64,000 bases of DNA, from NCBI GenBank assembly GCA_019279435.1, contig JAAALK010000082.1, positions 8,767,455-8,831,454 on the forward strand, written 5' to 3'. The notes beneath the pieces were generated by a model. The model had not been told where the DNA came from. It saw only the letters and a list, made by a program, of their open reading frames with translations, and did no database searches. This document shows, piece after piece, positions 33,830-46,380 of the stretch (its first letter is position 1; each line of letters begins with the position of its first letter). This DNA comes from Zizania palustris. Taxonomy: Eukaryota; Streptophyta; Magnoliopsida; Poales; Poaceae. Made by a program: the position numbers and the translations under genes.

Positions 33830-36800
33830 TGTAACACCCCAGAAATAAAAAGGAATTAAAATAAAAGAAAAATATTATTAAATACATTTCTGCAATTTAT
33901 AATTAAGAAAATCCTAAAAGAGCCCTAATAAAGCCAAACAGGGAGAAATATTCAAAATCTGGACTTGAAAATTTTATGAGATAAACTAGAGGCCAAAATA
34001 TAATTTTAGGAATTTTTCCAAATTGTTATCAACAGTGAATCAACCCTTAATCAAATATATGAATTACTGGAATTATTTTAAATCTGAAAAGCATTTAAAT
34101 TCTTATTGGGCCTCAACCTTGAATTAGCCTTGAGCCCAGCCCAGCCCACCGATGAGCCACTGACAAGCGGGACCCAGATGTCGGCGCGTTCCCCCTCTCT
34201 CCTCCCCGCACCCGCACTCCGCCTGGCCCACCCGTCAGCCACCCGCGCTCTCTGGTCACCCGGGCCCATCTGTCGGCCCTCTTCCTATTTTGGTCGGCCA
34301 CTGACAGGTGGGGGCCACCTGTCGGATCCATCGTCTCCGATGGAAGGGGATCGCCCCCTTCCATACCGATGACCCCCTTGCAAAATCCCGCCGCCGGCCG
34401 TCCGTTTTCGTCGATCCAACCACGGATTCGCTACCCCCGAACGCCGGCGACCTCTTTCCATCCAAGCTCGACGCGGATTCGTGGTTATAGAAGCCTAACC
34501 GTACACATGGAAGCTCGCCGGCGCAAAATAGGAATCCCCTCGGATTTCCACGGTTCCCTTCCGTTTAAACGCCGGAGAACCCCCTATATAAACCCCCCTG
34601 CCACCACCCTCCGCCCACACCACGATAGCCTGAGCCACAGCAATTCAGAGCGCTGCCACTCTCTTTTCGGGTTTCCCCTCTACTTCAACTCCGGCCGCCG
34701 CTCGCCGTTGACTCTGTCCTCCCCTGCCCTAGCCACTGCCACCGTCGAGTCCATCGTCGACCGCCCGTCCTCGGCCATCCCTCGGTTGGCCGTGGATCTC
34801 GCCGGATCGCCGTCGCCGACGAGCTCCCCGAAGACCTCCTTCGTCTACCCCTCGCCGCCGGTCACCGTCCGTGGGTCATCGTCGCCGCCGCAGGTATCAT
34901 CATGTTCGACGTCCTCTCCTCATTCCATTTTAGCCGAAACCTAGGCCCCTAGGCGCTCGCCGCCGCCGTCGCCGCCGCGACCAAGGCCGCCGTCGCCGGA
35001 GACGAAGAGGGTACGTGCCCCCTTACTCCCGTGCCGTGCCGGATCGCACAGTGGTCGTCCGATCGCGATCGGAGGGCTACGATTTAATCAGGGCCCTCGG
35101 ATCTGGTCAAAGCGGCACCGTGCATTCACGGTCGTCGATCGTCACTTAACCCGCTGGATCGATCTTGAGCGTCCACGCGTACTGGTTCGGTGCGATCTAA
35201 TCTGAGCCGTCCATTTTCATTTAACCCCTCCCGCCTCGCGCCTGGTCGCTTGATCTGGATCAGACGATCCAGATCGGTCCGATCCACACGCACAGTGCGC
35301 CTGCCCACCGTGGGCCTGGGTCACCATGGACCAGAGCCCATTTTCCAGTTTAAATAAAATTCCAGAAATTGATTTAAACTTTGAAAAATTCATAACTTGC
35401 TCATTTTAACTCCAAATTTCACCATTCCAATTTTGTTAAATTCAGTATATTATTCTCTACACTTTAATGCTATAAAAATAGTATGTTGCTTTAGCACAAA
35501 ATAAACTTATGGATTAAATGAATAAAAACCCCTTAGGGATAAATTAATAATTCAGGAAATAAATTAGTAAAAACACTTGAAATGTAACTTTTAATGATAT
35601 TAAATGTAACCTCAGTACAATAAAGCTCAACTCACATATTTAAACCACAAAACTTGTTTGCTTATGTTTTGTGATGATTTATTGAAATATGTTGTTTATT
35701 TTCCGTATCGAGAAGACTACGAGTTCGTCGAGGAGCCGGAGTTCTACCCCGAGGTTCCTCCATCCCCATTTGCTGATCAAGGCAAGTCATCGACCACCCC
35801 TGTGGAAACAGTTGATCATCATTGAGCCCATGTTTTAATAAATTATCGCTATAACTCATATGATATTATTGCATTAGTCAAATATCAAGCCTTACCTTTA
35901 TATTTATTAGATCCCCGTTCTTGTGTGCAAACCCAAGCCATGCTTATTGAGCCTTAACTCCTTGTCACTCTACTATAAAATTATTAGCTAGTGTCCAATG
36001 TACCGGCACAACTGCTATAGGATAAAAAGAATGAGTCGTAGATAGCTGGATTCTGATATATGAATTTCCCCGTTATTCTCGTCTCTGGACTCTGTTGGAG
36101 TTGGCTAAGTTATAAGTATGGTGGGTTCCGGGTGCAAGCTCGGGCATTGCTTTGTCGCACACGGGGCACTATAAGGACCGGTCTGCGGGATCTGTTGCAA
36201 AGCACTTCCGTACCAACCACAAGTCTAATAGGTAAGTCATAACTGGAAGTATGGAATAATCCGACTCGATGCACCATAGTGGAGGGGGCAAGGGGCAAGC
36301 CTGCGGGTGACTTGTACCGACGAGGCTCAAGGGGGGGTATGGTGGGGCTCCGACGCGTCGGGACACCATATGAAACCTATAAGAGGGTGCTGTTGAGTCG
36401 GGGAGGACTATATGGAAGGTTTTGGCACAAGTTCCTATGAAATGGGTCATCTCGTTACACTTTGGTGTAGGAGATGAGTGCGTGCCTTGTGGGTACAGTG
36501 GTACATCTCTGATCAGAGTAATTTAATCTTTTCGAAAAGTCGAGCCCATGGTCAAGGGCGGGTTGTGTGACTACTCGCAGTTAGTTTACAATTGTTTGAA
36601 TGATTGAGTTATTCATGGCATGTAAGGACTGTTGAACGAGGTGGGGCTGACTGTACCCCTCGAGTTAGAAGATGATGATGCATACACATGTTTACATTTC
36701 AGTACTAATAAATTGATCACATTTAATGCTTTACAATTATGCTTCTTCCGCAAAATAAGTCACTATCTCCTTTGTTATTATCTTGCATTATATTTGCATT

Positions 36801-37104
36801 CGGTGGCTTGCTGAGTACATCTGTACTCACCCCGTTGACTTACACCATCAAAGCCCATCTACTACGAGGAGGATGAAGGTCTGAAGTAGCGACCCAGTCA
36901 AGGCGAGACTGGAAGGAGGCGTTCATCTAGGACCCTTTGATTCATTAGTTTCTCTTCATATTTATTCACTTTTGTACTAATACGGTTTACGAACCGTGAA
37001 TGATTTGCTCGTATTGTACGTGGTCGCATGATGAACGTCTTGTTTTTATTGATTTTCTATGGAATTTCAATAAAAGTCATGATTTATTAAATCGGGACGA
37101 TACA
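33830..37104 (+). repeat. 5' LTR of Tekay-like element
   Basis: 3275 bases. TATATAAA at 34585-34592 is the probable promoter. A GC-rich leader (34600-35000) gives open frames such as 34369-34944 that recur in the other LTR without a recognisable domain. 35350-37104 is AT-rich and noncoding. Confidence 0.93.
34585..34592 (+). promoter_or_regulatory. TATA box of Tekay-like 5' LTR
   Basis: TATATAAA between C-runs; the same motif is at 43514-43521 in the 3' LTR. Confidence 0.65.
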
Positions 37105-37107
37105 AGA

Positions 37108-37120
37108 TGGTATCAGAGCC
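37108..37120 (+). other. Primer binding site of Tekay-like element
   Basis: TGGTATCAGAGCC three bases after the LTR end, the initiator tRNA-Met complement. Confidence 0.85.
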
Positions 37121-37239
37121 GACTTGACTGTAGGAAGCCAAACAGACCTGACCGTAGGACTTATATTGACCCTATTTTCTCACAAAATTGTTTATCTTCT
37201 CATCTTCCCGAGTTTCACCAAAATCTCTCTCTTTTGTAG

Positions 37240-38052
37240 ATGCCGGTCCATACCATGAGCGGGACTCTTCGTGACGAGGCCAGATTCATCCGAGAGCTTC
37301 GCGTGCTCGTCGACTTCTTGGGATTTCCCCATGAGCCCGCGTTCCACGGGATCTTTCCCGATGCGAGCGAGAGCTACTGCGAGGTCACGGTTGTTATCCG
37401 CCCCTCCCCCACGCAGCCACCCTTCTACACCCATGGAGTCGGAGGACCTTCCTTCGTGGTGGCCAGCCAGCGCGCCGCTCTTCAGGCCCTCGCCGAACTT
37501 CGACTGGTCTACGACTGCCACCTCCGCGACACCATCTACCGCTTCATGCCCATGCGTACACCCGGGAGTCACCGCAGCATCTACATCAGCTCCCTCACGC
37601 AGAGCAACTCCACCATCGCACACACCATGAGACTTCTGGAGGCCATGGACAACCTCCACACCGAGGCCATTCTTGGTGCAAACAGCCAACATGACATGAT
37701 CGACTTTTACCGCCATACCTCAGAGAACCTGAACCGCGAGAATGCAGAACTCCGTCGGCAAGTGCAGCAGAACCCCCAATTGACCCTCGAGGTAGAGGAG
37801 TTGAGGCGTCAGAACGAGCTTCTACGCCAAGGCGCCATGGTCAATACCCAGCTCCGCCAGCAGCTCAAAGACCTGAAGAAGGACATTGAGGAGATCGCAC
37901 CTCTTCCGCCTCGCAAGCGGAAATCCCTTCGGATCCCCATCGTGAGACCCAAGAGGATTTCCCGCAGCGCACCTCCCGCCGGACCTTCCAGTTCCACCTC
38001 CCCGGCCGTCTCCATCGAGCCCGCGATCGAGCCATCCCCTGAGCTACCATAG
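37240..38052 (+). CDS. orf0 of the Tekay/RIRE3-like element, 270 codons, intact
   Basis: Open from an ATG to TAG upstream of gag, with no stop although the neighbouring gag-pol is full of stops. Residues 1-130 form an unrecognised, mostly non-repetitive domain. Residues about 165-220 are a coiled coil rich in Leu, Glu, Gln and Arg (ELRRQ and RQQLKDLKKDIEE). Residues 224-240 are basic (PPRKRKSLRIP), like a nuclear localisation signal, followed by a Ser/Pro tail. An extra frame in this place, called orf0, is known in RIRE3 and RIRE8 but has no established function. The coiled coil suggests self-association. Confidence 0.8.
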   Translation: MPVHTMSGTLRDEARFIRELRVLVDFLGFPHEPAFHGIFPDASESYCEVTVVIRPSPTQPPFYTHGVGGPSFVVASQRAALQALAELRLVYDCHLRDTIYRFMPMRTPGSHRSIYISSLTQSNSTIAHTMRLLEAMDNLHTEAILGANSQHDMIDFYRHTSENLNRENAELRRQVQQNPQLTLEVEELRRQNELLRQGAMVNTQLRQQLKDLKKDIEEIAPLPPRKRKSLRIPIVRPKRISRSAPPAGPSSSTSPAVSIEPAIEPSPELP

Positions 38053-38237
38053 ACGTAGTACTTACGATTGATTGTTTCCTTTATTTTGTTTTGGATTGTA
38101 TGACCACCCATGTCTAAAATAAGGCATGAGTGAAGAACTAAATAAAAGACAATAAATGTAATCGCAAGAACGACATTTTGAAATAAAGTTTAGCAGTGTT
38201 CCCCCTTTAAAGATATTGTTATTTTGGAAGCCTCAGG

Positions 38238-41200
38238 ATGTCGAACAACCAAAGCTCCGACGCTCCTCAGAACGGAGGAGATAATGGGAACCTGCCTCAG
38301 TGGGGAGCAACTGGGCAAAGGCAAGCCCCGGTTGCCAATCACCCCACCCTGGCCGAGATGATGGCCACTCAAAACCAGCTGGTCTCAGCCCTTCTGAACC
38401 AGATGCAGCAGCAACAGCAGCAGATGCAAGAGCAGCAGGCTCATCTCTTCCGTCTCCACCAACAGCCCAAGCTGCCATGACCCGCCACTCCAGCTCTCGC
38501 TCCCACCTCCCAGCTCTCGGAATTCCTCCGAGTCCACCCACCGACCTTCTCGAGCACCACCAACCCCATGGAGGCTGGGGATTGGTTAAGGACCGTCGAG
38601 AAGAAGCTCGACCTCCTGACCTGCACTGAGCAGGATAGGGTGGCCTTCGCCACCCACCAGCTCCAGGGTCCCACCACAGAGTGGTGGGACAATCTGCGCG
38701 AGACTTTGCCCGAGGGACACGTCCATACTTGGGCAGAGTTCTCGGCTGCTTTCCGTGCCGCTCACATCCCTGTCGGCATCATAGCATAGAAACAACAAGA
38801 GTTTAGGGACCTACAGCAGGGGAGCAGGTCCGTAACTGAATATTTACACGAGTTCAACAGATTGGCCAGGTACGCACCGGAGGAGGTCCGTACAGATGCG
38901 GCCAGGCAGGCCAAGTTCCTCCGAGGACTGAAGGATGAGCTGTCCCTACAGCTTATCTCCGGAGATTTCGCCAACTTCCAAAAGTTGGTGAATAAAGCTA
39001 TTATTCAGGAGACCCAGCAGAATAAGGTCGACCTGAAGAAGAAGAGGATGATTGCCTTTAGGCAAAACCAGGGCATGGCCCAGAGACCCCGTTTCACCCC
39101 TCCTCCACCGGTGCCACAGTACCACCCCCGCCCGGTATATCGTCCAGCACCACCTGCCGCCAACACCGGAGCCGGACAACCTCGCCCCGCTCCCGCCGCA
39201 CCAGCCGCCCCAGCCGCCCCGGCCAAGAGGGCGGAGATTCTGTGAGACAGGCACGACAAGCCTGTGGTGTGTTTCAACTGCCGCTAAGAGGGGCACTACT
39301 CTCACCAGTGCCCTCATCCCAAGCGTACCCAAGGCGTCGCATCGAACCCCGCCGTCCGCGCCAAAGTCAACCACGTCACCGCCGAAGAAGCCCGGGCCGC
39401 CCCGGAAATTGTCATGGGTAAGTTTATGGTACATTCATCACTTGCAGTGGTATTATTTGACACCGGAGCTACGCACTCCTTTATATCGACTGCTTTTGTG
39501 GAAAGAAATGCCCTGGACATAAGTGAACTACCCAGACCAGTATTAATAGCTACCCCGGGCAAGCAAACCCTCGCCTATTCCTTTAGTCCAAGGGTATGGG
39601 TAGATATCCAAGGCACGATATTTTGGGCCGACCCCATTCTAATAGAATGCCAAGGTTTGGATCTCATTCTAGGGATGGATTGGTTAAATAAACACCAAGG
39701 AGTAATAGAATGTGCCCAGAGAAAAGTGACTGTGACTAGTGAAGAAGGGATTGCCGTCACATTCCAGATGCCAAGTATGAAGTCCGGAAGACCAAGACTG
39801 CATCAGATTACCTTGGAGGAAATACCGGTAGTCAGTGAATGCCCGGACGTATTCCCAGAGGATTTACCAGGGATGCCACCCAAGAGGGACATCGAGTTCA
39901 GGATTGATTTGGTACCCGGGACTACCCCTATTTACAAGCGACCATACCGGATGGCCGCCAATGAGTTAGCTGAGATGAAGCAGTAGTTGGAGGATCTCGA
40001 GAGGAAAGGCTACATCATACCAAGTACATCACCATGGGGTGCCCCCGTCATCTTCGTCGAGAAGAAAGAAGACAAGGCTAAGCGTATGTGTGTGGATTAC
40101 CGCGCTTTGAATGAAGTAACCATCAAGAATAAGTACTCGTTGCCTCGGATCGATGATCTCTTTGACCAACTGAAGGGAGCTACGGTATTCTCGAAGATCG
40201 ACCTGCTATCTGGTTACCATCAGTTAAGAATTCGAGAAGAGGATATACCCAAGACAGCCTTCACCACCCGTTATGGATTATATGAGTGTACTGTTATGTC
40301 GTTCGGATTGACCAACACCCCTGCATTCTTCATGAACATGATGAACAAGGTATTTATGGAATATTTGGACAAATTCATCGTGGTCTTTATAGACAACATC
40401 CTCATTTATTCCAAGGATCAGAAAGAGCACGAGACTCACCTCCGGTTAACCTTAGGAAAGCTAAGGGAACACCAGTTATACGCCAAGTACAGCAAGTGCA
40501 AGTCTTGGACGGCGGAAGTAAAGTTCCTTGTACACATTATCTCTGCACAAGGTATTGCAGTACATCCTGCCACCGTGGAAGCAGTTACGGATTGGTTGTC
40601 ACCCACGAACGTATCTGAAATACGAAGTTTTCTGGGCTTAGCCGGATATTATCGGAGATTCATTGAGAATTTTTCTAAGATAGCCAGGCCAATAACTAAG
40701 TTATTGCAGAAAGGAGAGAAGTTTAAATGGACTCCTGAATGCGAGGAAAGTTTCCGCACACTCAAGACCCGTCTGGTGTCAGCACCCATACTGACCCTAC
40801 CCGATATCCGGAAAGACTTCCATGTCTATTGCGACGCATCTCGCCAAGGATTACGATGTGTTCTTATGCAAGATGGAAAGGTTATCTCTTATGCCTCTCG
40901 TCAGTTGAGACCTCATGAGTTGAACTACCCGACCCACGATTTGGAATTGGCCACTGTAGTGCACGCCCTTAAGATTTGGAGGCATTATTTGGTCGGAAAT
41001 CACTGTGAGATCTTTACGGATCACAAAAGCTTGAAGTATATCTTCACACAACCAGACCTTAATCTGAGGCAAAGACGATGGTTGGAGCTAATAAAGGACT
41101 ATGACTTAGGTATCCACTACCACCCCGGAAAAGCAAATGTGGTAGCCGATGCATTAAGCCGCAAGGGATATTGCACAACCACTATGATTCAGGATCACAC

Positions 41201-42734
41201 ACCCTTGTTATGTAAAGAGATGGAAAAGTTAAATCTTGGGTTTACCACCGGAGCATACCTAGCCACCTTGGAGACTCAACCCGTCTTATTCGAACAAATC
41301 CGAGAAGCTCAATTAGAAGACCCGGATATAGCAGCCATTAGGAAGAACATGAGGCAAGGAAAAGCCTCAGGATTTTCAGAGGACGAGAATGGCACCATAT
41401 GGTTTGGAACCCGGATATGTGTACCGGATAAGCCGGAGATAAAAACCCTTATCCTGAGAGAAGCCCATGAGACTTTGTACTCCATTCATCCCGGCAGTAC
41501 CAAGATGTACCAGGACCTGAAGGAACGTTATTGGTGGGTTAGCATGAAGAGGGAGATTGCACAGTTCGTCGCCGAGTGTGACACCTGTAGAAGAGTAAAG
41601 GCTGAACATCAGAGACCTGCAGGACTGTTACAGCCATTGAAAGTACCTGAATGGAAGTGGGAAGAAATCGGTATGGATTTCATCACGGGACTCCCAAAGA
41701 CCCAACTTGGATATGATTCTATCTGGGTGATTATTGACCGACTCACGAAAGTAGCGCATTTCATAGCCGTCAAGACGACCTTTAGTGGCCCTAAGCTTGC
41801 AGAACTATACATGGCCCGCATTGTGTGTCTTCATGGAGTACCCAAGAAGATAGTGTCCGATAGAGGAAGTCAGTTCACCTCTCGTTTCTGGAAGAACCTT
41901 CAAGAAGAGATGGGAACGAGATTGAATTTTAGCACTGCCTACCACCCTCAGACAGATGGGCAAACGGAAAGGGTGAATCAGATATTGGAGGATATGCTTC
42001 GGGCATGCGTCTTGGACTTTGGAGCAACTTGGGACAAGAGCTTACCGTACGCTGAGTTTTCGTACAACAACAGCTATCAAGCCAGTCTTCAGATGTCTCC
42101 TTTTGAAGCCCTATATGGACGTAAGTGCAGAATGCCGCTACTTTGGGATCAAACCGGTGAATCTCAAGTATTCGGAACAGACATCCTTCGAGCAGCTGAA
42201 GAGAAGGTACGGATCATCAGAGACCGACTCAAGACAGCCCAATCACGACAGAAGAGCTACGCAGACAATCGACGCCGAGACCTAGCCTTTGAAGAGGGAG
42301 ATCATGTCTATCTTCGAGTTACGCCTCTCCGTGGTACTCAACGGTTTAACATGAGAGGAAAGTTGGCCCCTCGATATATTGGACCATTTCCCATTATTTG
42401 ACGCCAAGGCGAAGTTGCTTATCAGTTGAAACTACCGCCCTCATTGGCTGGAGTACATGACGTATTTCACGTTTCCCAACTCAAGAAGTGTCTCCGCGTC
42501 CCTACAGAGCAAGTAGACCTACAGCAGTTGGATGTTCAAGAGGATCTGACCTATGTGGAAAAGCTCATCAAGATATTGGAAGTCAAAGAAAGGATCACCA
42601 GGAGTCGGGTCATCCGCTTCTGCAAAGTGCAGTGGAGCAATCATCCTGTAGAGGAAGCTACATGGGAAAAAGAAGATGAACTCAAGGCACAGCACCCTGA
42701 GCTATTCGAGGATCGATCCGAATCTCGAGGATGA
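38238..42734 (+). pseudogene. Tekay-like gag-pol with six in-frame stops and no frameshift
   Basis: One frame spans 4.5 kb. In-frame stops: TGA 38478, TAG 38787, TGA 39243, TAA 39285, TAG 39984, TGA 42399; the natural end is TGA 42732-42734. Gag core with DWLRTVEKKL and WWDNLRE (38571-38700). CCHC knuckle at about 39270-39314, with the TAA inside it. Protease FDTGATHSFI (39450-39485). Reverse transcriptase with SRIDLLSGYHQ-like block (40194-40225), where the F/Y-x-D-D box reads Phe-Ile-Asp-Asn (Asn codon 40395-40397). RNase H from about 40818 (VYCDASRQG). Integrase zinc region 41487-41595 and core D, D, E with GMDFITGLP, SDRGSQF and GQTERVNQ. Chromodomain 42590-42720 (RFCKVQWSNHPVEEATWE). It cannot produce an active polymerase. 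Confidence 0.92.
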
Positions 42735-42740
42735 GATTCT

Positions 42741-42758
42741 CTGTAAGGGGGATAGGAT
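42741..42758 (+). other. Polypurine tract of Tekay-like element
   Basis: The purine-rich run AAGGGGGATAGGA lies just before the 3' LTR start at 42759 and would prime plus-strand synthesis. Confidence 0.7.
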
Positions 42759-45700
42759 TGTAACACCCCAGAAATAAAAAGGAATTAAAATAAAAGAAAA
42801 ATATTATTAAATACATTTCTGCAATTTATAATTAAGAAAATCCTAAAAGAGCCCTAATAAAGCCAAACAGAGAGAAATATTCAAAATCTGGACTTGAAAA
42901 TTTTATGAGATAAACTAGAGGCCAAAATATAATTTTAGGAATTTTTCCAAATTTTTATCAATAGTGAATCAACCCTTAATCAAATATATGAATTACTGGA
43001 ATTATTTTAAATCTGAAAAGCATTTAAATTCTTATTGGGCCTCAACCTTGAATTAGCCTTCAGCCTAGCCCAGCCCACCGATGAGCCACTGACAAGCGGG
43101 ACCCAGATGTCGGCGCGTTCCCCCTCTCTCCTCCCTGCACCCACACTCCGCCTGGCCCACCCGTCAGCCACCCGCGCTCTCTGGTCACCCGGGCCCATCT
43201 ATTGGCCCCCTTCCTATTTTGGTCGGCCACTGACAAGTGGGGGCCACCTGTCGGATCCATCGTCTCTGATGGAAGGGGATCGCCCCCTTCCATACCGGCG
43301 ACCCCCTTGCCAAATCCCACCGCCGGCCGCCCGTTTTCATCGATCCAACCACGGATTCGCTACCCCCGAACGCCGACGACCTCTTTCCATCCAAGCCCGA
43401 CGCGGATTCGTGGTTATAAAAGCCTAACCGTACACATGGAAGCTCGCCGGCGCAAAATAGGAATCCCCTCGGATTTCCACGGTTCCCTTCCGTTTAAACA
43501 CTGGCGAACCCCCTATATAAACCCCCCTGCCACCGCCCTCCGCCCACACCATGATAGCCTGAGCCAGAGCAATTCAGAGCGCCGCCACTCTCTTTTCGGG
43601 TTTCCCCTCTGCTTCAACTCCGGCAGCCGCTCGCCGTCGACTCCAGCCTCCCCTGCCCTAGCCACTGCCATCGTCAAGTCCATCGTCGACCGCCCGTCCT
43701 CGGCCATCCCTCGGTTGGTCGTGGATCCCGTCGGATCGCCGTCGCCGACGAGCTCCCCGAAGACCTCCTTCGTCTACCCCTCGCCGCCGGTCACCGTCCG
43801 TGGGTCATCGTCGCCGCCACAGGTATCATCGTGTTCACCGTCCTCTCCTCATTCCATTTTAGCCGAAACCTAGGCCCCTAGGCGCTCGCCACCGTCATCG
43901 CCGCCGCGCCTAAGGTCGCCGTCGCCGAAGACGAAGAGGGTACGTGCCCCCTTACGCCCGTGTCGTGCCGGATCGCACAGTGGCCGTCCGATCGCGATCG
44001 GAGGGCTACGATTAAATCCCTTCGGGATTTAATCAGGGCCCTCGGATCTGGTCAAAGCGGTACCGTGCATTCACGGCCGTCGATCGTCACTTAACCCGCT
44101 GGATCGATCTGGAGCGTCCACGCGTACCGGTTCGGTGCGATCTAATCTGAGCCGTCCATTTTCATTTAACCCCTCCCGCCTCACGCCTGGCCGCTTGATC
44201 TAGATCGGACGATCCAGATCGGTCCGGTCCACACGCACAGTGCGCCTGCCCACCGTGGGCCTGGCTCACCATGGACCAGAGCCCATTTTCCAGTTTAAAT
44301 AAAATTCCAGAAAATGATTTAAACTTTGAAAATTCATAACTTGCTCATTTTAACTCCAAATTTCACCATTCCAATTTTGTTAAATTCAGTATATTATTCT
44401 CTACACTTTAATGCTATAAAAACAGTATGTTGATTTAGCACAAAATAAACTTATGGATTAAATGAATAAAAACCCCTTAGGGATAAATTAATAATTCGGG
44501 AAATAAATTAGTAAAAACACTTGAAATGTAACTTTTAATGATATTAAATGTAACCTCAGTACAATAAAGCTCAACTCACATATTTAAACCACAAAACTTG
44601 TTTGCTTATGTTTTGTGATGATTTATTGAAATATGTTGTTTATTTTCCGTATCGAGAAGACTACGAGTTCGTCGAGGAGCCGAAGTTCTACCCCGAGGTT
44701 CCTCCATCCCCATTTGCTGATCAAGGCAAGTCATCGACCACCCCTGTGGAAACAGTTGATCATCATTGAGCCCATGTTTTAATAAATTATCGCTATAACT
44801 CATAGGATATTATTGCATTAGTCAAATATCAAGCCTTACCTTTATATTTATTAGATCCCCGTCCTTGTGTGCAAACCCAAGCCATGCTTATTGAGCCTTA
44901 ACTCCTTGTCACTCTACTATAAAATTATTAGCTAGTGCTCAATGTACCGGCACAACTGCTATAGGATAAAAAGAATGAGTCGTAGATAGCTGGATTCTGA
45001 TATATGAATTTCCCCGTTATTCTCGTCTCTGGACTCTGTTGGAGTTGGCTAAGTTATAAGTATGGTGGGTTCCGGGTGCAAGCTCGGGCATTGGTTTGTC
45101 GCACCCGGGGCACTATAAGGACCGGTCTGCGGGATCTGTTGCAAAGCACTTCCGTACCAACCACAAGTCTAATGGGTAAGTCCTAACTGGAAGTATGGAA
45201 TACTCCGACTCGATGCACCATAGTGGAGGGGGCAAGGGGCAAGCCTGCGGGCGACTTGTACCGACGAGGCTCAAGGGGGGTATGATGGGGCTCCGACGCG
45301 TCGGGACACCATATGAAACCTATAAGAGGGTGCTGTTGAGTCGGGGAGGACTATATGGAAGGTTTTGGCACAAGTTCCCGTGAAATGGGTCATCTCGTTA
45401 CACTTTGGTGTAGGAGATGAGTGCGTGCCTTGTGGGTACAATGGTACATCTCTGATCAGAGTAAATTAATCTTTTCGAAAAGCTGAGCCCACGATCAAGG
45501 GCGGGTTGTGTGACTACTCGCAGTTAGTTTACAATTGTTTGAATGGTTGAGTTATTCATGGCATGTAAGGACTGTTGAACGAGGTGGGGCTGACTGTACC
45601 CCTCGAGTTAGAAGATGATGATGCATACACATGTTTACATTTCAGTACTAATAAATTGATCACATTTAATGCTTTACAATTATGCTTCTTCCGCAAAATA

Positions 45701-46046
45701 AGCCACTATCTCCTTTGTTATTATCTTACATTATATTTGCATTCGGTGGCTTGCTAGTACATCTGTACTCACCCCGTTGACTTACACCATCAGAGCCCAT
45801 CTACTACGAGGAGGATGAAGGTCTGGAGTAGCGACCCAGTCAAGGCGAGACTAGAAGAAGGCGTTCATCTAGGACCCTTTGATTCATTAGTTTCTCTTCA
45901 TATTTATTCACTTTTGTACTAATACGGTCTATGAACCGTGAATGATTTGCTCGTATTGTACGTGGTCGCATGATGAACGTCTTGTTTTTATTGATTTTCT
46001 ATGGAATTTCAATAAAAGTCCTGATTTATTAAATCGGGGCGCTACA
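42759..46046 (+). repeat. 3' LTR of Tekay-like element
   Basis: 3288 bases. Same TATA (43514-43521). It has an extra 16 bases at about 44010-44034 that make a perfect 11-base inverted repeat absent from the 5' LTR. Ends GGCGCTACA and is followed by GTGAG. Confidence 0.93.
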
Positions 46047-46380
46047 GTGAGACTGTTGAAGCTTTGTTTGGTCGCTTTCAGTAGATCATTAACAAGCTTC
46101 GGGTCAATAAGGCTGATCGAGATCAGGTGGTCTTAGATCATAAACAGACGCTCAAGGTTCTTCATACCTTGGACCCTAAGATCTGAGAGATCAAGGTATC
46201 CTCTATTGTTGAGAGTGCTTCATATGATACCTTGACTGTCGCAGAGCTTTTTAGTAAGCTCAAGGCATTAGAGGTTGATATCCAGTTGAGATCAAATCTC
46301 ACTGGTTCTGGATCAAAAACCCTAGTCCTTGCGACACCTTTTGCTGATTCTGCTTCTTTGAGTTGTGCTTTGTCCTCTTA
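46047..46380 (+). pseudogene. Copia B2 gag, second part
   Basis: Resumes the B2 gag after the target duplication; matches B1 28190-28515. It contains stops (for example TAG near 46085) and ends at about 46380, where LTR sequence begins, so the rest of gag and all of pol are deleted. Confidence 0.75.

Larger units (their letters stand above)
33830..46046 (+). mobile_element. Complete Ty3/gypsy chromovirus, Tekay/RIRE3-like, inserted in copia B2 gag
   Basis: A 12.2-kb element between perfect GTGAG duplications at 33825-33829 and 46047-46051. LTRs are 3275 and 3288 bases, start TGTAACACCCC and end TACA. By eye about 40 differences in the first 930 aligned bases (about 4 percent, mostly transitions) make it clearly older than the Tat element. 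Order: LTR, Met-type primer site, orf0, gag, protease, reverse transcriptase, RNase H, integrase, chromodomain, polypurine tract, LTR. An extra frame upstream of gag has been reported for the rice RIRE3 and RIRE8 families, and the chromodomain places it with the Tekay chromoviruses. gag-pol is dead. Confidence 0.93.

Noticed and set aside
34369..34944. 191-codon open frame in the Tekay 5' LTR (and the 223-codon counterpart at 43202-43873)
   Set aside because: Low-complexity Ser/Pro/Arg product of a GC-rich LTR leader. The two copies differ by point and reading changes and match no domain.
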